64,000 nucleotides of DNA from Neofusicoccum parvum (lineage: Eukaryota; Ascomycota; Dothideomycetes; Botryosphaeriales; Botryosphaeriaceae). The notes under the pieces were generated by a model. It had not been told where the DNA came from. It did no database searches and was given only the letters and a program-made list of their open reading frames with translations. Made by a program: the position numbers and the translations under genes. Shown in pieces: positions 45,801-57,150 of the stretch (positions are counted from its first letter, which is position 1; each line of letters begins with the position of its first letter). The DNA lies in the NCBI GenBank assembly GCA_020912385.1, contig CP087207.1:1550001-1614000 (forward strand), written 5' to 3'.

Positions 45801-48400
45801 GAAGTTCAACGGTCCTCCGCCTCCGCCGCCTCCGCCGCCTCCGCCAATGCCCGGCGTCGATGGAGCACCAGGCATGCCAGGCTTCAACAATGGCGCGCCT
45901 CCACCACCGCCTCCGCCAATGCCCGGAATGAATGGTCCGCCGCCGCCGCCTCCGCCACCTATGCCTGGATTTGCGGGCGGAGCGCCTCCGCCTCCTCCTA
46001 TGCCCGGATTTGCAGGTGGAGCGCCTCCGCCTCCTCCTATGCCTGGATTTGCTGGAGGAGGGCCTCCACCGCCACCTGGAGCACCGCCGCTTCCTGGAGC
46101 CCGCCGTGGACCTGGCTTCTTGCCTCAGCCTGGCTACGCGGGTACGCAAAAGGTTGGTCTTGCCGTTGCACGCCCGAAGAAGAAGCTCAAGGCGCTGCAT
46201 TGGGACAAGGTCGACACTCCTCAGGTCACCATGTGGGCATCGCATGCACCGACTTATGAGGCCAAGGAAGAGAAGTACAAGGAGCTGTCCAAGAGGGGTG
46301 TGCTTGATGAAGTTGAGAAGCTGTTCTTAGCCAAGGAAATCAAGCAGATCGGCAAGAAGCAATCGGCCAAGAACGACAAGAAGCAGTTGATTTCGAACGA
46401 CCTTGTCAAGGGCTTCCACGTTGCGCTCTCCAAATTCAACCAGCACTCGGCTGACGAGGTTGTACGCATGATCATTCACTGCGACAAACCAATCCTTGAG
46501 AACGATGTTGTAATCGAGTTTCTGCAAAGGACCGAGCTCTGCAATATCCCTGAAAATGTGTCAAAGCAAATGGCACCGTATGCCAAGGATTGGACTGGGC
46601 CGGATGCTGCCAACGCTACGCGCGAATCGGACCCGGCGGAGCTTACCAGAGAAGACCAGATCTATCTGTACACTGCCTACGAGTTGCACCACTACTGGAA
46701 GTCTCGTATGCGGGCTCTTGAGCTGACAAGGACGTACGAAGCCGAGTACGACGATATCTTCACCAAACTCCAGGAAGTCGTTCGTGTTTCCGACTCTCTG
46801 CGTGATTCCGTGTCGTTGATGAATGTCCTTGGTCTGATTTTGGACATTGGTAACTACATGAACGATGCGAACAAGCAAGCCACCGGTTTCAAGTTGTCCT
46901 CTCTTGCTCGTCTTGGAATGGTCAAGGACGACAAGAACGAGTCTACTTTCGCCGATCTTGTCGAGCGTATCGTGCGCAACCAGTACCCCGAGTGGGAGGG
47001 CTTTGTCGACGAGATTACTGGTGTAATTGCCGCGCAGAAGATCAACGTTGAGCAACTTACGCTCGATGCCAAGAAGTACATCGACAACATCAAGAATGTC
47101 CAGGGTAGCTTGGACTCGGGCAATCTCAGTGACCCCAAGAAGTTCCACCCCGAGGACCGTGTCAGCATTATCGTGCAGCGCTGCATGAAGGACGCTCGTC
47201 GCAAGGCCGAGGCGATGGCGGATTACCTTGAGGATATGAAGAAGACGTATGATGACATTCTCACGTTTTACGGCGAAGACCCGACAGATGAGAACGCAAG
47301 GAGGGAGTTCTTCGCAAAGTTGGCAGTGTTTGTTAACGAGTGGAGAGTAAGTCGTCACCTGTATCTCATTTTTCCTCAGTCGTGTTTGCTAACGCTTTCC
47401 TTTTCAGAAATCCAGGGAGAAGAACATCAAGTGGGAGGAAACTCGCCGCCGAAACGAAGAAAATATGCGTCGCAAGGCTCAGCAAGCCCCACGCTCGCCC
47501 ACGGCCGATGGTCCGCTACTCAGCCCTGCCTCGACGGGCGCCATGGACACACTGCTCGAGAAGCTGCGCGCTGCCGCGCCACAAACTCGCGATCAGCGCG
47601 ATCGCCGCCGTCGTGCCCGTCTCAAGGATCGTCACCAAGTTCGTGTGGCCAGTGGTCAGAAGATGCCGGAACTGCCTGGGGTGTCCGTCGATGGGGAAGA
47701 AGGCAGCAGTGCGGGTGCAAATGGTCTTCTCAGTCCGAACAGCATCGCATCAGGCGACAACAGTGGCGATACAGGTGGCGAAGGCGACGAGCGAGAGAAG
47801 GGTGACAAGAACGGCGGGAACAGCGAGGGCGAGGATATTGCTGACCGTGCGGCTGTCATGCTGCAAGGCCTCCGTGGCGACGAAGTCTCAGAAGTTCCCG
47901 GCAGGGATGACAGTATCCGAATTCGGAGGAGACGAGAGAATGCCGGCAACGAACGGGAGTCCAGAAGACGCCGGAGAGCACGCCAAGGTGGCAGCACTGC
48001 CGATGAGACGATCAAGGAAGAGCCTGGTAGTCCTAGGGCCGGCGACGGTGACACCGACTCACGGCCCGGCACCGGATATTCCAGACCAGGCACCGCCCAC
48101 ACAAACGCCACAACGGATTCTGTGGCGGACTCGGAGCAAACGAAGCCAGATACCGAGCCAGATATGGAAGCAGATGGGGAAAAGACTGCGCTGCCAAGCC
48201 CGCCGCCGGAAAAGCAGGACGAGGATGAGCCGATGCCCGACGCCGACGCCGATGTTGAAGCTTCGACGAAGGAGGCAGGCAAAGATGATGACCGGCCGGA
48301 GTCGCCGCTCCCAACTCCGGTCACTATCGTTAGCCCGCCAAGCCCAGGCAGAGAAGACAAGAATGATTTGCCGCCTGTACCGCCGAAGGACGAGGAGTAA
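42805..48400 (+). CDS. Formin (SepA/Bni1-type)
   Basis: Nucleates and elongates actin filaments for polarised hyphal growth and septation, under Rho GTPase control. Exons 42805-47346 and 47408-48400 join to 1,844 residues. Domains: basic N-terminus; GTPase-binding/FH3 region about 265-700 (DRQIEQEFMALMQKRGWNSLP... onwards); coiled coil about 712-870; FH1 about 1002-1103 with five long proline runs; FH2 about 1125-1515 starting KKLKALHWDKV and containing LGLILDIGNYMNDANKQATGFKL; then the autoregulatory DAD near 1559-1590 (MDTLLEKLRAAAP...RDRRRRARLKDR). The disordered acidic C-terminal tail is about 250 residues. The only intron, 61 bp, lies just after FH2. FH1 contains three 39-bp tandem repeats (45961-46077). 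Confidence 0.96.
45961..46077 (+). repeat. Three 39-bp tandem repeats inside the formin FH1
   Basis: Units at 45961-45999, 46000-46038 and 46039-46077, each coding MPGFAGGAPPPPP or a close variant. They supply profilin-binding proline runs. The first two differ by a few bases; the third is more diverged. Confidence 0.85.
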
Positions 48401-50174
48401 TTATGGAACCATCTGCAACGTCGTTTCTCTCCTCCTCCAAGATACCCTTTGTTCGTCGTCCAATCCTTGGACCTCTGTCTACCGGTTTTCTCCCACCATT
48501 AGTTGATTCAGATACCCAAAACTTACCCACTACACACAAACATACCAACTTTGTTGAAAGAAGCATCCATTGGGGTGCCTACGCCCGCTTTGTCTATATT
48601 TCTCCCCTTTTTTGTCGTTGCGTTGGCTTAATGTTTTTTTTTTCTGCCTCTGTTCCTCTAATCGCTTTAGCTCGTAGGGCTAGATAGAGAGGTAACTTAG
48701 AATTGGCAAATTGCTCATGAGCACTTCCCAACCCCCACCCAGCAAGTTGCATGTGTATTCAACCGCTCGCACCCTATTCCTTTTTTGTGTTGCTTATGGT
48801 ACCCTTGGCTTCGTTCTTGCCCTTGTCGTTGTTCTCTCGTCATTGCGTGAGTTTTCTTTGGCATAGCGAGCGCGCGTTCAAGGTGATTGAGTGTTTGGCT
48901 GGTTTTAACTTCTACTTCTACTTACTTACCTTATTTCCTTCCCTGGCCTTTGCCCTTAGTCCGCGGCATCTTTCATACTTTTTCCTTTTAATCCTACAGC
49001 GACTTTTTTTTCTTTTCTTTTCTGATTGGAGGAATAGATGAAATGGGGGCGAACGGAAGAACAGAAACGGACGATGAGATGTGCGTTCATGGGAGACCTT
49101 CGCCACGGATTACTTTACTACTATTCTACAACCGAACACATGCTGTTTCCCCGTCTCGTTTACTCTTTTCTCCCTTCTCGCTTCGAGATCACGTAGGTTA
49201 AGGTTATTGTTTTGGAACTATGAGGCGCCTTTGGATGCATTGGAATCATGTGCTTGTAAGAATGTCAAAAGGAGAAGATGACCGCGGAGCGGTGTGGGCG
49301 TTGAAAGAGAAATCATGGAGATGGGAGCCTCGGTTATGCGGAATATTTGCAGGGGAGTTTTCATCTCTTGGCGCTGGATGTTTTCCTTTCTCGGTTATGT
49401 GTGGACGCGTTGACGCATTCACGCTTGGATCCGGACGCGAGAGCGTCGCTTTCTCTTCATGTCACTTTTCTTGTCTGCCCCGGAAAGTCTCGTGCGTGGC
49501 CTTTTCTCGGGCGTGCTCGCCTGGTTTCGTGCATGCGGAGTATTGCTTGGACGTACTTCCCTGGACTTGTGACATATTGACGTGGAGTAATCTGAATCGC
49601 TTTGATTCCCTAGCCGCGTGAGTGCGGATGTTTTGACGCGTGAGATGCTGGTGATGTACGCTATATGCCCTGCTAAGGCATTGCGTGAGGGAAGAGCTTG
49701 GGGAGATGAGCAGGGCGTGGCATGAGATGTTACTCGAAGCCTGACAGCATTCTTGTTGCCATGTCGATGACTCCCGATAACTTCCTCCAGCGGAGATCTC
49801 CCAGTTCTCTGTGCTTGAGGGTTCTCGGGCGTTCCTGTCGGTGGTGGAGCTTCATCAGGGATAGTCTTGAGTATCCGAATAGTGTAAGTACAACTACCCG
49901 CGTTCTTCTCGATCCCACATCATCTGACTCTCCATTTTCGGTTTAGCGGTTGCTCAGCCGAGTACCGCTCTCATCAGCGCATCTTCCTCCTTCTGCAGAT
50001 TTTCTCTCTATCCGCCGTCCGAACGCAACAATTTCCTCTCGGCCCTTTCACCTCCTCTCGCCTACCTGTTTTCGAAGCTACTGGCACCCACCTCCATCCA
50101 GTCCCCGCAAACGGTTTCTCACTCCACACGATTGCGCCCTCAACCAATACACAGACCACCGCATAACTTGCAGC
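48401..50174. other. Intergenic, formin 3' region and first DUF7918 promoter
   Basis: 1.77 kb, T-rich near 48600-49050 as expected for a 3' region; no recognisable protein in the short frames. The right end holds the promoter of the first DUF7918 gene. Confidence 0.4.
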
Positions 50175-52094
50175 ATGATCAACGACAGCGTCGAGGTCTT
50201 TCTCCGGCGCGTCGGCCCGCGCCGAACGCGATACATGGAGTACGTGCGCCCCGGCCACGTCTCGAAACTCAAGACGCAGGACATGCAGTGCTACGTACAG
50301 GCTGCGACCGAAGAACGCTTCCAGATCCACATTCGCCTGCATCACGGCTTCCGCTACTACACGGCCACCTGCCTTGAGATCCGCCTCTGGCTCGACGCCC
50401 ACCAGGAACCGGACGTCTACATCTACAAGAAAGTCTCTATTCCCGGCGACGGTCGCAAGTACACCGAATTCGTCTTGAAAGACTTTGCAGTCCAGGTCGG
50501 CGACCATTGGGAGAACGGTTTGCTGTGCTTTGGAGAGGTGCAGATCGGTAAGCACGAGCCGCCCTTCTTGCGCCCTCCCGTCTGCCGCTGATGTTGCAAT
50601 CAGACGACGAGAAGGACAGGCTGTTCAAGAAATCAGAGCTCAAGGAGCGTTCTGTGAAGCTCGGAAGTATCCGCGTCTCCGTCCAGCGCGGCCGCCAGGA
50701 CGCCGATGCCACTCCGGAGGAGGAGCCCGAGTCGGTCGAGCTCGATGGCCACGTCTCACACAGTGACAATCTCAATGGCATCACCCATTATGTCAAGTAA
50801 GTCTACAACATCGAAGCTGTCAAGGCATTCATCTGGGCAATGACGGCATACACTTAATTAAGTCATCCTAGAACCGTTAACGGTTACGTCATCGATGCCC
50901 CCAAGAGCGACAGTTCCACCCTCTTCAAGCGCCTTGCTGGAGCTCATGGAGAACGCTTCGGCTTTGCGTTTGGTTACCGTTCTCGTGGTACGTCCCCTTC
51001 TCCTCAGAGACGCTGGGAAAGCTGATACACACCTAGCCGAACTTCAGCATCTTGGGATGATGGACGATGAAGGCCGTCGCATTGATCCCAACGCCGTCCT
51101 TGAGGATGACGATGACCTTCCCGTGGTTTCCCACCATAAAGCTGTACAGCTTGGTCTCAATAACAACTCTAGTTCTTCTCGGATGTTGGCTTCCTCTCCC
51201 CAATTCCCTAGGAGTGTTCTCCAGCCCGCTGTCTCATCGCAAGGTCTCCTCTCGAGCCCTCTCGCGGGATATAGCACAGTTGCGGCTCAAGCCCCCAATG
51301 ATCTCGGATACCACCACTCTCAGATTGTTTCGGAGATGCACACTCGGCCTTTTCGCGCCTCGTTCTCTGCCGGGGCGGGGTTCTCCTACACTTCTGGCTC
51401 CCACGCTTCCCACAGAGTCGGCGGAAGCACGCAGAAGAGCAGCATGAAGAAGCGTGATCTCTCGTCGGTCTTGCAGGAGAACAACATCTCCGCCCCTCCC
51501 TCAAGTTCTCCGCCAACGAAGAAGCGCGTCGTCGTCCCAGCCATCGATCTCACTCGCAGCACCTCCCCGATGCCGCCTTCATCCTCTGACTCGGACCAGG
51601 CCTCTTCGAAAGGGTCTTCGCTACTTCCCTCGGACAACCTTTCCAACAGCCACGCCTCCGGCAGCCACTCGAACCTCCGCCTTCCGCCGTTCTCGCCGAC
51701 GATCACAGCCGATGGGACTACTTTCACCGCTGCCTCCAGCTCTGGCCCCGACGCCACCGACGCCGCTGTACTCGACCGCATGACGGCGTCCTCCGCGCGC
51801 TCTCCACAGCAGCAGCAAGCCAGCCCGCCACCATCCGCTGGACTCCTACCCACGTACCCGTACGCTCCGGCTATGGCCGCCTCTGTCGAACATGGCGCGC
51901 GTGCTGACGACGACATGAGCGAGGCGGAGCTGCGGTTCGAGCTGCGTCGCATGGAGGTGCAGCAGCGCGCCTTCGAGATCCAGCAGCGGCAGCTGGAGAT
52001 GCAGCAGAGGCAGATGGACTATCAGATCCGGCTGGAGAGGATGATGAGGGCGAGGCTTGATTGTCAGGAAGGTGGACCTGCTGATGGGGCTTGA
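50175..52094 (+). CDS. DUF7918 protein, paralog 1 of 4
   Basis: Function unknown. Exons 50175-50547, 50604-50796, 50872-50987 and 51037-52094 join to 579 residues; introns have phases 1, 2 and 1. The N-terminal DUF7918 core shows MEYVRP..., QCYVQAATEERFQIHIRLHHGF, LEIRLWLDAHQEPDVYIY, LGSIRVSVQRG, GITHYVKTVNG and RFGFAFGYRSRAELQHLGM, matching the order expected for the family. The C-terminal half is Ser/Pro-rich with a basic patch (PPTKKR) next to a SUMO-interaction-like motif (VVVPAIDLTRS, near 393). It ends in a Gln/Glu/Arg-rich helix (about 522-568: QQRAFEIQQRQLEMQQRQM). It has the longest C-terminal region of the four. Confidence 0.85.
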
Positions 52095-52782
52095 AGGGTT
52101 GATGGCTTGGAGAAAGATGACCGGTGAGGGGAACGAAGGGGGATGGGTAGAGCTATGGATTGTTAAGAATAAAAGGCCGATATTCAAGGCTTCAATGGTT
52201 TGGGGGGCTTCTAAAGGCCAGCAGTGCCCCTCACTTCGGCTTGGCCTCAGGTTACATGGATTCTGTTTTTGGTTTCCCCCAGAGTCATCAGGCATGACAG
52301 TTTTCATTGAGGTGTTGTGAAGACTGGAAAATAACTGCTGATTACGGAACTAATTTGATGGCCTGGTTTTGATGTAGTTGGTAGTTGAGATAGCAATTCA
52401 TGATCTCTAAATTCTTTTGTCCAGCTGTGGTGTTTATCTTCCAATCCTCACAAGTCATGCCTGCCTCACTTCATCCTCTTGTCGAAAAATTGTGCACCTG
52501 CTGCACCTGCTCCTTTCAGAACCTCCATGATCTTGACTCTCATGACTATATGAACGTGCTTTCTCCTCCATCCACTCCTAATCTCAACACCAACATCATC
52601 TCAACACCACACAGACATCTACAGACCAGGGCAGCACAGGTGAAGGTTCAAAGATCTCCTTCAAGCGTTTAGTGTGTACACTGATATCTTGAGGAAGGAC
52701 TAGTTACTGATCTTAAGAATTCATAGACCTTTCCCTGTCTCACTTCATCATATCATCTGGGCAGCGGCATGATTTGCCCAGC
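52095..52782. other. Intergenic between DUF7918 paralogs 1 and 2
   Basis: 688 bp with 3' flank of paralog 1 and presumed promoter of paralog 2; no further feature recognised. Confidence 0.4.
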
Positions 52783-54477
52783 ATGATGGAAATGGACGGC
52801 ATCGATGTCTTCATCAAGCTGGAAAAATCAAACCGGAAATGTAAGGAGTACTTCACCGAGCATGACCCGACCACCTGGAATGATGAGGCAAATAAAACGG
52901 TGCGGTATATCAAGGTCGCCACTGGACAAGAGTTCAGTATCATAATCTTGATTCGCCAGAGCTTCAAAATACGCTCGGCAGATGCTTTGTAGGTGAAGTT
53001 CACCGTCGATGGGTATCAATTCGAACGTATCATCGAGTCCTCGAGGAATCAACTCTCAGAGCAGCTCAACCGGCCCGTGATAGGGAAGATATCAGGTGAC
53101 AGGCTTCGCCTTTTAGTGAATGGGACGCCAGAAGACAGGCTAGTCAAACAGTCCTTTGCGAAAGCAAAATCCGGTAAGGCGTTCTCATGGATAAATGAAC
53201 CTACGTCTCTAACTTCGCATCAGAAGACCCTCCGCCTATCGGAAAGGCCCAGATCAAGAGAACACAGGATGATAGAGGTGTAATCAGGGTCACATGTACC
53301 AGAGTTTTGACTGGTAACTGTCGAACGGCGCGAGAAAGTAAGACACCGCTGGTTTTCTCATTGTTGCTACTGAGGCCTGCTATATACGTGTAATGATCGG
53401 ATTTACGGAAATACGCATAATCGGGGTAAATGAGGTGTGTAGGGGTAAGTGTATGGTGCGGCAAAAAGTAAAGAAAGAACGCGTGTATAAGCAAAAGCAA
53501 ACAAAACACGTGATTACGGGCCAATGTGGTTGACAGTAACTCTCTTCACCTCTCAAGTGCCCCGTCGAGAATCGACCTGGAAGAAGAGAATAAGGTGGCC
53601 CGGCACTCTGCACGGGCGCAAGGTCTTACACACTATGTCAAGTAAGTATACCTGGAAACCATGAAATTCCCTAGTCTTACAGATGATACAGATATTCGTT
53701 GGGAGATCTAGCTCTCAGGAACGACAAAGTCAACCAGTCTTACCCTTGCAGGCGAGGCAGAATTGGAATCCCATATGTTTTCGAATTCAAATACAGGACT
53801 AAAGGTAAAGCGCTTGAACTTTATCAAGGCTATAGGCTTACCATTCACTCACAGAGAATCTTAAGAAGTTGAATCTGCGCCTAGGAATCCCCACAGAGTT
53901 GAGACCTCCTGCTAAACCATGGAGAAAATACGATCCCGTTCTTTTACGGAAGCAAGACCAAATGGACAACAAGGACCCCCAAAGGGAAGCGCTTCATGCG
54001 GAACGGCTTAAGCGAAGACTGAGAGCGCTCGACAGTGAGGGCCAAATTCCTCGCAAGAGGGCTAAGCCAATAGGAACCAATAGCTCCAACGCTTCTGAGG
54101 CCACCTCGACCCCACAAGTCCATGGAGAGCCATCTAAAACCGCCGCCAAGGCTACCGCATCTCCGAATACTGCAGTCAAGCAGCAGGCACTAAGCTCACC
54201 CAGCACACACTTGACTGTGGAGGATCACGAGCACCCGCGTCCTTTCAAGCAAGAGCAGGCAGCTCCAACAGTGTTAGATCTCACCGGAACCATTGAAGGG
54301 CCCGGATCGTCGGCTGGAAAAGTGCAGGATCAGCCAGCCCAGGCCCAAGGCTTGGCCGATCTCAACGAGGAAGATCTAAAGCTTGAGGAAGAAGAATTGC
54401 AGATCAGGTTGCGTCAGATTGAGGTCAGAAGGCATCTCAACAGAATCAGACGCAGCAAGGAAACTGCTCGGGGATGA
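52783..54477 (+). pseudogene. DUF7918 protein, paralog 2 of 4, broken by a stop codon and an LTR insertion
   Basis: Exon pieces 52783-53173, 53224-53318, 53541-53641, 53692-53804 and 53855-54477 keep one frame of 441 codons once the LTR and one target duplication (53319-53540) are ignored. Intron phases are 1, 2 and 1, as in paralogs 1 and 3. Two lesions: an in-frame TAG at 52990-52992 (codon 70) and the solo LTR inside the second exon. Family landmarks remain: RYIKVATGQEFSIIILIRQSF, VKFTVDGYQF, GLTHYVK, IPYVFEFKYRT and ENLKKLNL. The C-terminus has a basic patch (PRKRAKP), a SUMO-interaction-like motif (TVLDLTGTIE) and the charged helix (EEDLKLEEEELQIRLRQIEVRRHLNRIRR). A shorter product from the 3' part cannot be excluded. 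Confidence 0.8.
53314..53540 (+). mobile_element. Solo LTR (217 bp) with 5-bp target duplication
   Basis: The element spans 53319-53535, begins TGTCGAACGG and ends GTGGTTGACA. GTAAC flanks it directly on both sides (53314-53318 and 53536-53540). The TG...CA ends and 5-bp duplication are the hallmark of LTR-retrotransposon integration. It contains a TATATA motif near its middle-left. No internal retrotransposon coding sequence is attached. A MITE with TGTC ends is the less likely alternative. Confidence 0.82.
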
Positions 54478-54922
54478 GAGCATAGCCAAATTTCAGGCGT
54501 GGACCAAGCGCAGTTCTACCAATCACTTCACCATGGCGCGGCTCGATGCGGGCAACCGCGATTCTTCTCAGAGCAAGCTTTGATCTGATCATTGCGGCTG
54601 CCCTTCATTGAATTATGGCATCTGCAAAAATAAAAGTTCTTGAAACTTACCATTCTAGCGTTCTGAGAGCGAGTCAGGTCCCCTCCGGTAGAATCTTGAG
54701 GTTTGGGGTTTGGGGTTTGAAATGAAAAGGGCTAGGCTATCGAGGTCAATAGGTCTCACATCTAGATCATAGTTTGAAGCTACCAGAGAATAGAGCTACA
54801 TTAGGGGGAAAAAATCTAACGAAGGAAACAGGTGCTTCAACCGATTTGCTCCAGTTGATGTGTGGGTTGAATTGCTACCCATAGGATTCGCTTAGGATAT
54901 TGTCATACCATGTGATACCTCA
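54478..54922. other. Intergenic downstream of paralog 2
   Basis: 445 bp, AT-rich relative to the genes; probably the 3' flank of paralog 2. No other feature. Confidence 0.4.
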
Positions 54923-55148
54923 ATTGGTGTCAACCACATTGGCCCGCAATCACGTGTTTTTACCTCCTTGTTCCACACGCGTTTTACTACTTGCCTAGTT
55001 ACTACACCATACACCTACCCCAGCACAAGTCATTTGCCCCAGTTATGCGTATTTCCGTAAATCCGATTATTGCACGTATATAGCAGGCCTCAGTAGCAAC
55101 AATGAGAAAACCAGCGGTGTATTCTTTCTCGCGCCGTTCGACAATTGG
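54923..55148 (-). mobile_element. Second solo LTR (216 bp), inverted relative to the first
   Basis: The element spans 54928-55143, begins TGTCAACCAC and ends CCGTTCGACA. ATTGG flanks it on both sides (54923-54927 and 55144-55148). Its reverse complement aligns to 53319-53535 over the whole length; the first hundred bases are nearly identical and the centre is variable. Different target duplications show that the two are independent insertions. Confidence 0.82.
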
Positions 55149-55736
55149 TTACCCATATTCTCGGGATAAAAGAGGAAATTCCACTAGTAAAACATGCTGA
55201 TATGGAATTTAAGTGTGCATCTGCTCAATTTAGTCATGTTATACAGTCTGGATCACTTCTAAGTTCTGTATCCGGAAGAATGCTTCGACACCGAACAACT
55301 GCAGTTCTACATTCATTCTACACACCACAAGTATAGTCCATCCAAACAGTGCAAGCTCCATGGCTGCTGCACTTTCCGAAAACGAGCTAGAGGGTTCCGG
55401 CGACCATAAAAGGCCACCACCTCCTCCGGAGTTGCTCCAAAGCTCCACCACCACGGCACCCACCTCTCACCGTCACAACCCAGTTTCACATCAGGACCTC
55501 GAGCGGTCTGAAATCCTGGTGAGATAGCACGTCCAGCTTTCACCGTGGCTAGTTTGCCACCGACTCCACCCTGCACTCAGACTGCTCCTCTCACCACGCG
55601 AAGCTCCCGACCGAGCACCTGCGACGCCTTCAGCTTGCTCTCCGACGAAGCCTCAGAGCCAGGCCATGGCTTGAGTTCCTTTTCCAGACGTTCTGCTTAC
55701 GAAAGAACTTGGTGCACGGCCGCCCAGCTGCCCGCC
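55149..55736. other. Upstream region of DUF7918 paralog 3
   Basis: 588 bp holding the promoter of paralog 3. A weak relative of the dispersed repeat core (TCCGGAAGAATGCTTCGACACC) lies at 55269-55293. An open frame running into the gene from 55545 is not used, since the ATG at 55737 has an excellent context and fits the family start. Confidence 0.45.
55269..55293 (+). repeat. Diverged copy of the dispersed repeat core
   Basis: TATCCGGAAGAATGCTTCGA and the bases after it match the right arm of the 26631 repeat (CATCCGGACGAATGCTTCAA...) at about 19 of 24 positions. No partner arm is evident nearby. Confidence 0.35.
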
Positions 55737-57150
55737 ATGGTTCGCTTTGAGGGCATGGAGGTCCAGATCGTGTCCGCGGTGACTGGAGAACCGTATCCGG
55801 AGTACAACATCGCCAACAGCATGCCTGATAAGAATGACACCAGAAAAAAGATCACCCGTTTCATTGAAGCAGTCAATGGCAAGGAATTCAAAGCTGTCGT
55901 GAAGCTTCATCCGGATTTCAAGTTCCAGAGAGCTGCTGCGGCGAAGGAAAGTATCTGGATGAGAGGGGGTATTAATCAGGCAAAGAGGGTGGAGTTTTCC
56001 GGAAAAGATGAGGATCCATCATCTAGATCTTCATCAGAGAACAAAGTTATCGTAAGGGAATTCGCAGGCCAACGGAAGCAACATAATGGCGAATGGTATC
56101 GTGTGAAGCCACGATTCGCTGAACTTTCTGCTGGTAAGTCGTCATCAAGTTGAGCCACCATAATGAAAGCTAATTCCAGCAGATGAGAATCTGCACATGA
56201 CGGACAAAGAGTTGGACACAGTGGCCGAAGAATATGGCGAAATCATAGTCCAGATCCAGCGCGGACTCATCATAAAGACGAAAAAAAGGGCTATGATCTT
56301 TCATAATAAGCAAGTTGGAGTAGTAAAGAAGTTGGTGGATCAAAAGCTCATCGAAGGTCGAGGCGTGACTCATTGCGTAGAGTGAGTTCTTGAAGATTGT
56401 TTATTGATTGACTCTAACCTTTCAACAGATCTGTTCTTGGAGATCGTATTCCCCCACCTTCAGGCGTCTCTGACGAGAAGTTTCAGCCCCTTACAGGACT
56501 GGAGAGTGGGAGAAAGTACAATTTCGTGTTCAAGTATAGGTCGTACAGTGAGTAAAGGGCCGGGTGCCGCAAGTAGAACTGATACACTAACAATTCCATT
56601 AGAGAGTCTCTCGCGGCTTGATCTTTCCCCGAACTTACCTCACCGCCCTCCTTCCGACTCAGATGGGGCAACCAAACAAGACATCGATGATGAACCATCT
56701 CCTCTGAGAGTTTCTACAGATGCAAGGCCATGTGGTGACCAGAATAATCGGCAATCTAAACGTATCAGTCATCCTTCTCCATCTCAGGAGAACCACGAAC
56801 CAACCCCGTCAAAAAGGGCCAGGATGGTATCTACGATGAAGCCTGAGACGGATTTTCAGTATCACGAGCCTCAAAGTCAGCCACCAAGACCCTCCAACAA
56901 ATCCCCCAGTGTGCTATTCGCATCAAAATCTACTCCGAACTCAACAGCCATAGTGGATCTTACCGAGGATGATGACCAGCCTATTGTCAAGCGTGAAGAT
57001 CACACGACTTCCAGCAAAGACATTGCTGTCATGGATGCAGAAGAGGTGCAGCTTCTTTTGCGAGAGAATGAGCTTCAGAGACGGGAGATTCAGCTCAGGT
57101 TGCGCCAGAAGGAACTTCGAGAGTCAGGAAGGAGACTTGAACTCCGATAA
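55737..57150 (+). CDS. DUF7918 protein, paralog 3 of 4
   Basis: Exons 55737-56133, 56183-56381, 56429-56547 and 56603-57150 join to 420 residues; introns of 49, 47 and 55 bp have phases 1, 2 and 1. The start lies in CCGCCATGG. Family landmarks: EVQIVSAVTGEPYPEYNI, ITRFIEAVNGKEFKAVVKLHPDF, GEIIVQIQRG, GVTHCVESVLGDRIPPP, YNFVFKYRSY and KSLSRLDL. The C-terminal half has a basic patch (PSKRARM), a textbook SUMO-interaction motif (TAIVDLTEDDDQP, about 352-364) and ends in a charged helix (ENELQRREIQLRLRQKELRE, about 388-407). It is the best-preserved intact copy. Function unknown. Confidence 0.85.

Noticed and set aside
53319..55143. The two 216-217-bp elements read as one composite transposon with inverted ends
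   Set aside because: Each has its own 5-bp target duplication (GTAAC and ATTGG), so they inserted separately, and the sequence between them is a host gene.
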